Assembly: GCF_041381155.1 (NCBI RefSeq)
Contig: NC_091143.1
Location: 42,114,996 to 42,178,995 of the forward strand
From: Argopecten irradians
Taxonomy: Eukaryota; Mollusca; Bivalvia; Pectinida; Pectinidae
Direction of reading: 5' to 3'
Length of the DNA stretch: 64,000 nt
Numbering within the stretch: the stretch's first letter is position 1; the number at the start of each line of letters is the position of its first letter. The translations under genes and the position numbers were made by a program. The notes under the pieces are model-generated. The model was not told where the DNA came from and made no database searches. It saw only the letters and a program-made list of their open reading frames with translations. Positions 11,759 to 21,800 of the stretch are shown here, piece by piece.

Positions 11759-12094
11759 TCCTAAGTGGTCTAGTGGTTAGGATTCCGCCCTCTATCAAAA
11801 GGTATATTGCTGCAGATAATACATTGATGAGAGGTGGTGATATTTCCTTAAATTGCAAATGATTTGAATTCTTATTTCTTAGATATCTAATTTTTACACA
11901 TCGAATGAATACTCAAAAACCTTATGATAGATAATTGAAAGTATGCTTTGTATGTTTTAATTAAACGTTAAATGAAATGTGAGGAGTCTTCGGGGCCCAA
12001 TCCCGAGAGTCCTATTTGCTGGAAAAATTAAAAGATTATCTTTAAAGATAAAAAAAGGAATCTGCGCTCTCACCGCGGCGGCCGGGGTTCGATT
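11759..12094 (+). pseudogene. tRNA-Glu(CTC) pseudogene split by an insertion, copy 1
   Basis: The 5' part (11759-11788) is TCCTAAGTGGTCTAGTGGTT plus AGGATTCCGC. The 3' part (about 12056-12094) carries loop CTCTCAC with anticodon CTC and B box GGGGTTCGATT. The roughly 260 bp between them is foreign to tRNA. The 3' half is closer to canonical tRNA-Glu than in the long monomer, but the 3' acceptor strand is not seen. An interruption this long cannot be a tRNA intron, so the gene is dead. Confidence 0.75.
11789..12056 (+). mobile_element. Retroposon-like insertion inside tRNA-Glu, copy 1
   Basis: About 268 bp lies between two imperfect copies of a 10-bp target motif, AGGATTCCGC on the left and AGGAATCTGC on the right, and it ends in an A-rich tail. 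The long monomer has the same tRNA site uninterrupted. A-tail plus short target duplication suggests retroposition (SINE-like or processed transcript). There are no A/B boxes and no recognised family. A conserved internal block reads GGGGCCCAATCCCGAGAGTC. A diverged relative occurs at about 26300-26560. Confidence 0.55.
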
Positions 12095-12521
12095 TAAATT
12101 CAATTTTATATTTTTAGCATTAACGAATTTTATGCTGGAAGTTTTAATTGAAAACAAATTCCACATGAAATATGGTATATCCTCAAAGCCGATCCCTACC
12201 CATGCGATTTCATCTTCTTGACGACAAAGTCGCCAAAAGGTTAAACATAACGCGTTCATCAATCTGTATAAATTGCAGATCCTTATTCTAACTTCGGTTC
12301 ATAGAGGATCTAATAACATCCTTTCTCAGTTGATGTAGCCAGATGGAGAAAAATGCATTTGAACTGAAATACAATGAGTGTAAAAGTCATTATAGTATGA
12401 AGCCTCTGATGGGTTGTCAAATCCTCCTGTATGGTACGAAAAGAAAATAAGGATATGTATTTTAATCGAATTCCGCATCGGCTTACTGTAAGAAATAAAC
12501 ATTATCTTGCAAAGCGATTCT

Positions 12522-12528
12522 AAAAAAA
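12522..12528 (-). terminator. Pol III T-run terminator for tRNA-Leu copy 3
   Basis: Seven T on the minus strand, shortly after the tRNA 3' end. Confidence 0.75.
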
Positions 12529-12534
12529 GTTTTA

Positions 12535-12618
12535 TGTCAGAAGTGGGATTCGAACCCACGCCGGGAAGACCCGACTGCGACCTGAACGCAGCGCCTTAGA
12601 CCGCTCGGCCATCCTGAC
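12535..12618 (-). tRNA. tRNA-Leu (CAG), copy 3
   Basis: 84 nt, identical to copies 1 and 2: A box TGGCCGAGCGG, anticodon CAG, long variable arm, B box GGTTCGAATCC. This copy is at the start of the second dimer. The flanks match copy 1 rather than copy 2, which confirms the dimeric organisation. Confidence 0.97.
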
Positions 12619-13186
12619 TTTATACTACTTAGGAGATTCTATTGGATTATCACTACCATACAGCTCTTTGATGAAATGTTAATTACTGGTTTTGGATCGT
12701 TTCTAGGATTGGACACAAAGACTTAAAATGACAAAAAGTAATTCTTTATATCGTCATTCTAGGGTAAATAATACAGTACTTATTTTGTTTCAAATTATGG
12801 ACACTTTCTTCGATGTGTGCAAGTTGTTATTGAGAATTCCGGACAGTAATCAGTTTTAAAACTTCGAGACAAATATATGTTTATTATCTAATAATTTAAG
12901 ACTCCATTACGACTGAGGATATTACTCAGGGTGCATTATATGAGTTATTTTGAGCTGTTTGTTTTATCTAACGGTATATAAAATTATAATATTTAATTCT
13001 AGAATTTTTTTATAACGATTATTAGCTATAAAAAAGCAAAGAGATGTTTTAACGATACAACAAGCGCTTTTGATTTTGTAGTGCGCCTTCACTTTCGTTC
13101 ACAGATAAGCGTTTACCATAGCCATTCCTACATCCGTTTCATTAATACCATTAAACACGTGTGGGTATGTTATCGTAGCATATATA

Positions 13187-13261
13187 TCCTAAGTAGTCTA
13201 GTGGTTAGGATTCCGCTCTCCCATCGCGGCCGCCGGGATTTGATTCCCCGTTTGTTAGGGA
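13187..13261 (+). pseudogene. tRNA-Glu(CTC)-derived sequence, long monomer 2
   Basis: Sequence identical to 9905-9979, including the same damaged anticodon and T arms. The damage therefore preceded amplification of the dimer. Confidence 0.7.
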
Positions 13262-13512
13262 TGTTTTTATTCATTTTAACTAATTAGATTGTTTTTTCTT
13301 CAATATTTTAAGTATTAACGAATTTTATGCTGAAAGGTTTTTTAATTGAAAACAAATTCGATATGAAATATGGTATGTCTTCATACCCAATCCCTTCCTA
13401 TGCGATCTCATCTTCTTGACGACAAAGTCGCCGAAAAGGTTAAACATAACGCGTTCATCAATCTGTATAACATGCAGATCCGTATTATCACTTCGGTTCA
13501 TAGAGGATCTAA

Positions 13513-13972
13513 TAGAGACCGCAGAATCAAACCAAGAATAGTTTCCTGGAAACTCCCTTTTGGGCACAAGATTTCAGAGAGAAGTGAATGTTTCGGAGCC
13601 TTCTGATTGGGTATTGAGGGCGAATCAGTTTCAAATGTTCAATGTGTGGGTTAGGCAATACATATATATGTAAAATATGTAAAGAAATTTTAAGATTCTG
13701 TCAAGTGTGTTTCTGACATGGGGAGGTAATCAATATTGGAATTTCATGAACATTTTGGTAAAATTTTGGTGCGGAATTCAACATAAGATGGCATCCGACA
13801 TAAAAAATTTAGCAAGATGACAGATCTTAATTTCTTTTTATTCACAGGTATGCGACATGCCATTCTTCAAAATTAGTGACAGGTGACCAGACTTGAAAAC
13901 TCCATTTAACCTGGACAGTGGCAAACGTTAACGTATCGTATATAGAGAATTGGTTTGGTTCTGCGGTCTCTA
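13513..13972. mobile_element. 460-bp MITE in tRNA array, copy 2
   Basis: Duplicate of 10231-10691 carried by the second dimer, with the same termini. Single-base differences include a variable A run near 13801. Confidence 0.8.
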
Positions 13973-14370
13973 TAACATCCTGTAAGTAGTCACGACCTGG
14001 TGACCTTTCAAATTGACCAATCAAATATCTACCTCCGTATTCCTAGACGTGAATTTTCAGCAGCCAAAGTAATATATAAAACTTTTAGAATTTTTTTAGT
14101 GTATGTAGTCATTCCATTCACAAAACACAACATCGCTATCAGAATAACCATGCTGTGATGAAATGTCGTTCTCAGTTGATGTAGCCCGATGGAGAAAAAT
14201 GCATTTGAACTGAAATACAATGAGTATGAAAGTCATCATAGTATGAAGCCTCTGATGGGTTGTTGTCAAATCCTCCTGTATGGTACGAAAAGAGAATAAG
14301 GATATGTATTTTAATCGAATTCCGCATCGGCTTACTGTAAGAAATAAATATTATCTTGCAAAACGATTCT

Positions 14371-14378
14371 AAAAAAAA
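14371..14378 (-). terminator. Pol III T-run terminator for tRNA-Leu copy 4
   Basis: Eight T on the minus strand, shortly after the tRNA 3' end. Confidence 0.75.
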
Positions 14379-14384
14379 GTTTAA

Positions 14385-14468
14385 TGTCAGAAGTGGGATT
14401 CGAACCCACGCCGGGAAGACCCGACTGCGACCTGAACGCAGCGCCTTAGACCGCTCGGCCATCCTGAC
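14385..14468 (-). tRNA. tRNA-Leu (CAG), copy 4
   Basis: 84 nt with all class II tRNA-Leu features intact and the same sequence as the other three intact copies. The flanks match copy 2. This is the last intact copy before the array decays. Confidence 0.97.
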
Positions 14469-15041
14469 TTCATACTATTTAGGAGATTCTATTGGACTGC
14501 AATCACTAGCATACTGCTTTTTGATTAAAAACAAAATTACTGGTTTCGGATCCTTTCTAGGATTGGACACAAAGACTTAAAATGACAAAAAGTAATTCTT
14601 TATATCGTCATTCTAGGGTAAATAATACAGTACTTATTTTGTTTCAAATTATGGACACTTTCTTCGATGTGTGCAAGATGTTATTGAGAATTCCGGACAG
14701 TAATCAGTTTTAAAACTTCGAGACAAATATATGTTTATTATTTAATAATTTAAGACTCCATTACGACTGAGGATATTACTCAGAGTGCAATATATGACTT
14801 ATATTGCGGTTTTTTTTATCTAACGGTATATAAAATGATACTATTAAGTTCTAGATAATTTTTATAACGATTATTAGCTATAAAAAAGCAAAGAGATTAT
14901 TTTACGATACAAGAAAGCGCTTTTGATTTTGGAGTGCGTCTTCATTTTCGTTCACAGATACACCGTTTACCATAGCCATTCCTACATCCGTTTCATTTTA
15001 TACCATTAAACACGTGTGCATATGTTATTGTAGCATATATA

Positions 15042-15382
15042 TCCTAAGTGGTCTAGTGGTTAGGATTCCGCCCTCTATCAAAAGGTATATTGCTGCAGAT
15101 AATACATTGATGAGAGGTGGTGATATTTCCTTAAATTGCAAAAGGATTTGAATTCTTATTTCTTAGATATCTAATTTTTTACACATCGAATGAATACTCA
15201 AAAACCTTATGATAGATAATTGAAAGTATGCTTTGTATGTTTTAATTAAACGTTAAATGAAATGTGAGGAGTCTTCGGGGCCCAATCCCGAGAGTCCTAT
15301 TTGCTGGAAAAATTAAAAAGATTATCTTTAAAGATAAAAAAAAGGAATCTGCGCTCTCACCGCGGCGGCCGGGGTTCGATTC
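15042..15382 (+). pseudogene. tRNA-Glu(CTC) pseudogene split by an insertion, copy 2
   Basis: The 5' part is at 15042-15071 and the 3' part at about 15344-15382, with the same structure as 11759-12094. It ends sooner on the right: after the B box the sequence goes straight to AATATTTTTAGCATTAACG. Confidence 0.75.
15072..15343 (+). mobile_element. Retroposon-like insertion inside tRNA-Glu, copy 2
   Basis: Duplicate of 11789-12056 with the same A-rich right end and flanking target motif. Small length differences are in A runs. Confidence 0.55.
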
Positions 15383-15850
15383 AATATTTTTAGCATTAAC
15401 GAATTTTATGCTGGAAGTTTTAATTGAAAACAAATTCCACATGAAATATGGTATATCCTCAAAGCCGATCCCTACCCATGCGATTTCATCTTCTTAGACG
15501 ACAAAGTCGCCAAATATAGTTAATGTATAAGTCATTACTCCATTCATCTGTAAATTGCAGCATCGCTTATTCGAGAACTTAACCATGCATTAGAGTGATC
15601 TAATAACATCCTTCTCAGTTGATGTAGCTCCAGGGGCTGATGGAGAAAAAATGCATTTGAACTGAAATACAATGAGTAATAAAAGTCATGCATAGTATGA
15701 AGCCTCTGATGGGGTTTTGTTGTCAAATCCTCCTGTATGGGTACGAAAAGAAAATAAGGATATGTATTTTAATCGAATTCACCGCATCGGCTTACTGTAA
15801 CCGTAGAAATAAATAATTATCTTGCACAAACGATTCTAAAAAAAGTTTAA

Positions 15851-15956
15851 TGTCAGAAGTGGGATTCGAACCCACGCCGGGAAGTTGTTGAGCCCGACTG
15901 CGAACCTGGAGAAGCGACCTGAACGCAGCGCCTTAGACCGCTCGGACCATCCTGAC
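15851..15956 (-). pseudogene. tRNA-Leu (CAG) copy 5, disrupted
   Basis: Both ends match the intact genes, but the span is 106 nt instead of 84. Extra bases lie in the variable arm (about 15884-15892), beside the anticodon stem (about 15904-15914) and in the D-arm region. As written it cannot fold properly. The extra-base pattern extends through the surrounding DNA, so sequence error is a real alternative to a true pseudogene. Confidence 0.7.
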
Positions 15957-16539
15957 TTCATACTACTTAGGAGATTCTATTGGATTATCACTACCATACA
16001 AAGCTGCTTTTTGATGGAATGTAAACAAAATTACTGGTTTCGGATCCTTTCTAGGATTGGACACAAAGACTTAAAATGACAAAAAGTAATTCTTTATATC
16101 GTCATTCTAGGGTAAATAATACAGTACTTTATTTTGTTTCAAATTATGGACACTTTCTTCGATGTGTGCAAGTTGTTATTGAGAATTTCCGGACAGTAAT
16201 CAGTTTTAAAAACTTCGAGACAAATATATTGTGTTTATTATTTAATAATTTAAGACTCCATTACGACTGAGGATATTACTCAGAGTGCAATATATGACTT
16301 TATTTTGCGTTTTTTTATCTATCTAACGGGTATATAAAATAATTGATACTAATTAATGATTCTAGAATCATTATTATATAGCGATTAATTAGCGTATAAT
16401 GAAAGGCATAAGTAGATTATTTTTACTATACATGCACAAGGGAGAGCGCTTTTGATTTTGTAGTGGCGTCATTCATTTTCGTTTCGTACCATGAATAGGC
16501 ACCGTTTACCGCCCTATAACCGTAGCATATTCTAATTGA

Positions 16540-16875
16540 TTTCTGAGAGATGACGGAGGGGGAGGAAATCAATAATGGCAGATTCATTTCATGAAAATTT
16601 TGGTAGACAAATATATTGTGAGCGGGAAAATTCAGAGCATAATAGATGGCACCTCACCAAAGTTTACGCGCCGCAACATAAAAGTTTAGCAAGGGGCGAA
16701 TAATCTTAAGTTTCTTATTATCGCACAGTGATATGCGAGGGTGGCCAGTTCTTGCCTTCCACATTTATGTGACAAGAGTACCAGACACTTAAAAACTGCC
16801 ATTTCACCTGGACAGTGGACAAACATTAAACATATCCGTATATAGAGAGAAAATGTTTGGTTCTGGGCGGTGCTC
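16540..16875. mobile_element. Decayed, left-truncated MITE copy
   Basis: The sequence resumes in the middle of the MITE (GAGGGGGAGGAAATCAATAA) right after the tRNA-Glu upstream region, so the left half and about 400 bp of monomer are missing. The right terminus GGTTCTGGGCGGTGCTCTATA is still recognisable. Confidence 0.5.
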
Positions 16876-17412
16876 TATAAACAATCACAGTTAAGTAGTC
16901 ACGGTACCTGGTCTGACACTTCTCAAATTGACGCGAATAAAAAAAAAACCCAATCCAATATATCCTGTACCTCCGTATATTCCCTAGACGTTGAATTTGC
17001 AGGCAAGCCGACTAAGAAATATAATAGGAAGAGTATTAAAAAAATAAAATTCGATGGAGTGTATGTATGCTCATTAGTGTACCGTACAACAAAAAGCACA
17101 ACATCGATATTAAGTAATAACGCATTGCTGTTGATGAAATGGACGTGTCGTCAGTTTGTATGTAATCCAGGTAATAAATGGCATTTGAAACTGCAAATAT
17201 CAATGAAGTATCAAAAAGTCATCATAGAGATAGATGAAGCCTCTATTATGGTATGTCAAACCAGTCGCTAGTATGGTTTATCGTAATAGAGAGAATAAGG
17301 ATGTGTATTTTTGATAAGAATATGTGTCAGCTGGCATACTGGCTTACGTGAGATGAGTAATAAAACTAATATCTTAGTGCAAAAAGCGAATCTACATAAA
17401 AATGTGTTTTTA

Positions 17413-17524
17413 TGTCAGAAAGTAGGAGATTCCTAACGCCAGGCTGCACTGGAAGGTAGCCCGACTATTGCGAGACCTGAACGGCAGCGTCCATAGACGC
17501 CGCTTTTGTGCCATGGCTCTAGAC
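17413..17524 (-). pseudogene. tRNA-Leu copy 6, heavily decayed
   Basis: The order of tRNA-Leu segments is still visible (TGTCAGAAAGTAGGA, GCCCGACTATTGCGAGACC, TGAACGGCAGCG), but insertions and substitutions run throughout and the 112-nt span cannot fold as a tRNA. Confidence 0.6.
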
Positions 17525-18287
17525 TTTAAATTATTTTAGGAGAGATTCAATTGGAAGCTCGGTCAATCCACTACGCATAACTGCTTCTATGTGGATGAAA
17601 TGGTGAATCTTAATTACGAAAGTTTTTTGACATCTTTTTCAAGGAATTAGACAGTAAGAAGTGGGGGGGCAAATACTTAAAAATGACAAAAACTTTTTCC
17701 TTAAATCTTCATTTCTAGGGTAAAAATCAACAGTACTACGTTAACTATATTCAACTGCGTATAAATAAATGGACTCTCTTTTAACTTCATTTTATACTGA
17801 CCATACGCCAAATTATACTGTTGGTAAGCTCTTATAACTGTCTGCGAGGACAATTTACTGATGTCATAAGTAATTCTAATGATTAACAGTCTAAGCAATA
17901 GGCGGACTAGAGGATATTTATTCAGGACTAGCGTTAATAGTGGGGTTACGAGTTTTGCGTATGTTTGTTTTGTCTGACAGTATAAGTTAATATGATAATG
18001 TTTAGTCTTCGAGATCTATAGTAAGCAAAAAAATGTTTTGAGAATAGAATTGATAAGCTATCGAAAAAGAGAGCATATGAGGTTATTTAAACGATATGCA
18101 ACAAAAACTTTTGATTTTGGTATAACTGGTTTCCTTATTTTTGTTTCATGCTCAGAATAGCAGGTCTTTATAGCAATAAGGCTACATTGATTACTCCTCA
18201 CATCCCGTTTTCATTAATAGAGAGCGTAACCGTTAAAAAAAAAAACACGTCCTCCCCCTGCGTATGAATTAATCGTTATCATATATA

Positions 18288-18365
18288 ATCCAAGACAGCG
18301 TGACTAGTGGTTAGGATTCTTCTGCTCATTTCATGCGCTCGGCGCCGACGGCGGCGGTGCTCGAT
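18288..18365 (+). pseudogene. tRNA-Glu-derived sequence, heavily decayed
   Basis: ACTAGTGGTTAGGATTCTTC followed by GGCGGCGGTGCTCGATTTCC corresponds to the D arm and T arm of the array's tRNA-Glu-like sequence. Flanks such as TTAAGCATTATAAGAATTTC also match the array unit. Confidence 0.5.
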
Positions 18366-18560
18366 TTCCGCATCTTGTTTTAATTAAATTCTTATTAATT
18401 GCATAAGGTGTTTTTATTCCTCAATTATTTTTAAGCATTATAAGAATTTCTTATGCTGATTATTTCTATATTTTTAAATTGAAAAAAACAAATATTAAAT
18501 GTGCACATGACAAAACAGTGGAATCATACATACAGTCCCAAAGCCGATCCAATGGAAAAA

Positions 18561-18889
18561 AGTGGAATCCTGTAAGGGTTAAGCAACTTGAGCACAGATG
18601 TTGGATTGTTTTGTTGTGTTTGAGTATTATGGACTTACCTGTATAATAAAATGATAATTATGTAGGCTTCTAATAGAAAACGTAGTATTAAGTTAGTTAT
18701 GGTCTAATCATTCTGAACTAAAGGAGACAAAATCACCATCAATATTCGTGTTTTTCTAACATGTAGGCTGAATGGATCAGTTATCAGCCATCTTTATGTT
18801 TTTTGTTATCTCAATTTTGTAATCCATAACTATTAATGATGCTGAGACGAATGTATTTAAGGGATTAAAATAACGCCTTTGACATTCTG
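18561..18889. other. Unique AT-rich stretch between arrays
   Basis: I see no gene, RNA or repeat here. It separates the last decayed tRNA unit from the 56-bp minisatellite. Confidence 0.6.
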
Positions 18890-21800
18890 CATCTACATTT
18901 TTCAGTCGTTCCGCCTATATATTGGTACAACATCCCCATTTTTTCCTACATCTACATTCTGCAGTGCCTCTATATATTTGGTACATAATCACCATCTTTT
19001 CCTACATCTACATTCTGCAATGCCTCTCTATATTTAATACATAATCCCCATCTTTTCCTACATCTACATTCTGCAGTGCCTCTCTATATTTAATACATAA
19101 TCCCCATCTTTTCCTACATCTACATTCTGCAGTGCCTCTCTATATTTAATACATAATCCCCATCTTTTCCTACATCAACATTCTGCAGTGCCTCTCTATA
19201 TTTAATACATAATCCCCATCTTTTCCTACATCTACATTCTGCAGTGCCTCTCTATATTTGGTACATAATCCCCATCTTTTCCTACATCTACATTCTGCAG
19301 TGCCTCTCTATATTTGGTACATAATCCCCATCTTTTCCTACATCTACATTCTGCAGTGCCTCTCTATATTTGGTACATAATCACCATCTTTTCCTACATC
19401 TACATTCTGCAGTGCCTCTCTATATTTGGTACATAATCCCCATCTCTTTCTACATCTTTATTCTGCAGTGTCCATATATTTGGTACATAATCCCCATCTT
19501 TTCCTACATCTACATTCTGCAGTGCCTCTATATATTTGGTACATAATCCGCATCTTTTTCTACATCTACATTTTGCTGTGCCTCTCTATATTTGGTACAT
19601 AATCCCCATCTTTTCCTACATCTACATTCTGCAGTGCCTCTATATATATGGTACAATACATATACAATCCCCATCATTTTTCAACATTTATTCTACATTC
19701 TGCAGTGCCTCTATAGTTGGTACATACATCACCCTACATTCTTTCCCTACATCTACATTCTGCAGTGCCTTTTATATATTTGGTACATAAATCCCATTTT
19801 TTTCCTACATCTACATTCTGCAGTGCCTCTATATATTTGGTACAACATCCACATTTTTTCCTACATCTACATTCTGCAGTGCCTCTATATATTTGGTACA
19901 TAATCCCCATCTTTTCCTACATCTACATTCTGCAGTGCCTCTATATATTTGGTACAACATCCACATTTTGTCATACATCTACATTCTGCTGTGCCTCTAT
20001 ATATTTGGTACAACATCCCCATCATTTCCTACATCTACATTCTGCAGTGCCTCTATATATTTGGTACATAATCCCCATCTTTTCCTACATCTACATTCTG
20101 CAGTGCCTCTATATATTTGGTACATAATCCCCATCTTTTCCTACATCTACATTCTGCAGTGCCTCTATATATTTGGTACATAATCCCCATCTTTTCCTAC
20201 ATCTACATTCTGCAGTGCCTCTATATATTTGGTACATAATCACCATCTTTTCCTACATCTACATTCTGCAGTGCCTCTCTATATTTGGTACATAATCACC
20301 ATCTTTTCCTACATCTACATTCTGCAGTGCCTCTCTATATTTGGTACATAATCCCCATCTTTTCCTACATCTACATTCTGCAGTGCCTCTCTATATTTGG
20401 TACATAATCCCCATTTTTTCATACATCTACATTCTGCAGTGCCTCCTATATTTGGTACATAATCCCCATCTTTTCCTACATCTACATTCTGCAGTGCCTC
20501 TATATATTTGGTACATAATCCCCATCTTTTCCTACATCTACATTCTGCAGTGCCTCTATATATTTGGTACATAATCCCCATCTTTTCCTACATCTACATT
20601 TTGCAGTGCCATCTATATTTATTGGTACATCTGCAGTCTTTTCCTATTCATCTACATTATGCAGTGCCTCTATATATTTGGTACAACATCCACATTTTTT
20701 CCTACATCTACATTCTGCAGTGCCTCTATATATTTGGTACATAATCCCCATCTTTTCCTACATCTACATTCTGCAGTGCCTCTATATATTTGGTACATAA
20801 TCCCCATCTTTTCCTACATCTACATTCTGCAGTGCCTCTATATATTTGGTACATAATCCCCATCTTTTCCTACATCTACATTCTGCAGTGCCTCTATATA
20901 TTTGGTACATAATCCCCATCTTTTCCTACATCTACATTCTGCAGTGCCTCTATATATTTGGTACATAATCCCCATCTTTTCCTACATCTACATTCTGCAG
21001 TGCCTCTATATATTTGGTACATAATCCCCATCTTTTCCTACATCTACATTCTGCAGTGCCTCTCTATATTTGGTACATAATCCCCATCTTTTTTCCTACA
21101 TCTACATTCTGCAGTGCCTCTCTACATTTGGTACATAATCCCATCTTTTTCCTACATCTACATTCTATAGTGCCTCTCTATATTTAATACATAATCCCCA
21201 TCTTCTTCTACATCTACATTCTGCAGTGCCTCTCTATATTTGGTACATAATCCCATCTTTTTCTACATCTACTATTCTGCAGTGCCTCTATATATTTTGG
21301 TACACATCCGCATCCCCATTTTACCACATCATACACACCTTTCTGCCAGTTGCCCTCTATATATTTGGTACATAATCCCTCATTTTTCCTACATCTCACA
21401 GGCCTCTATATATTTGGTACAACACCCCATCTTTCCTACATCTACAGTGCCCTCTATATATATTTGGTACAACATCCACATTTTTTCCTACATCTACATT
21501 CTGCAGTGCCTCTATATATTTGGTACAACATCCACATTTTTTCCTACATCTACATTCTGCAGTGCCTCTATATATTTGGTACAACATCACCATTTTTTCC
21601 TACATCTACATTCTGCAGTGCCTCTATATATTTGGTACAACATCCACATTTTGTCCTACATCCTACATTCTGCAGTGCCTCTATATATGATTTGTACAAC
21701 ATTCCACATCTTTGTCCTACATCTACATTCTGCAGTGCCTCTCTATATTTGTACATACATCCCCATTTTTTCCTACATCTACATTCTGCCAGTGCCCTCT

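Larger units (their letters stand above)
9042..18560. repeat. tRNA-bearing array with 3.28-kb dimeric period
   Basis: tRNA-Leu copies at 9250, 11103, 12535, 14385, 15851 and 17413 are spaced 1853, 1432, 1850, 1466 and 1562 bp apart. Two alternating monomers therefore form a dimer of about 3.28 kb (12535-9250 = 3285; 14385-11103 = 3282). The long monomer has an unsplit tRNA-Glu-like sequence, the MITE, and about 190 bp containing CTGGTGACCTTTCAAATTG. The short monomer has a split tRNA-Glu-like sequence, no MITE, and lacks that 190-bp piece. The first two dimers are near-identical. From about 15490 the copies decay and rearrange. No protein gene is evident. Confidence 0.92.

Noticed and set aside
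16870-17271. 133-codon plus-strand ORF
   Set aside because: It lies wholly in decayed tRNA-array sequence homologous to non-coding DNA in intact copies; extra bases created the open frame.
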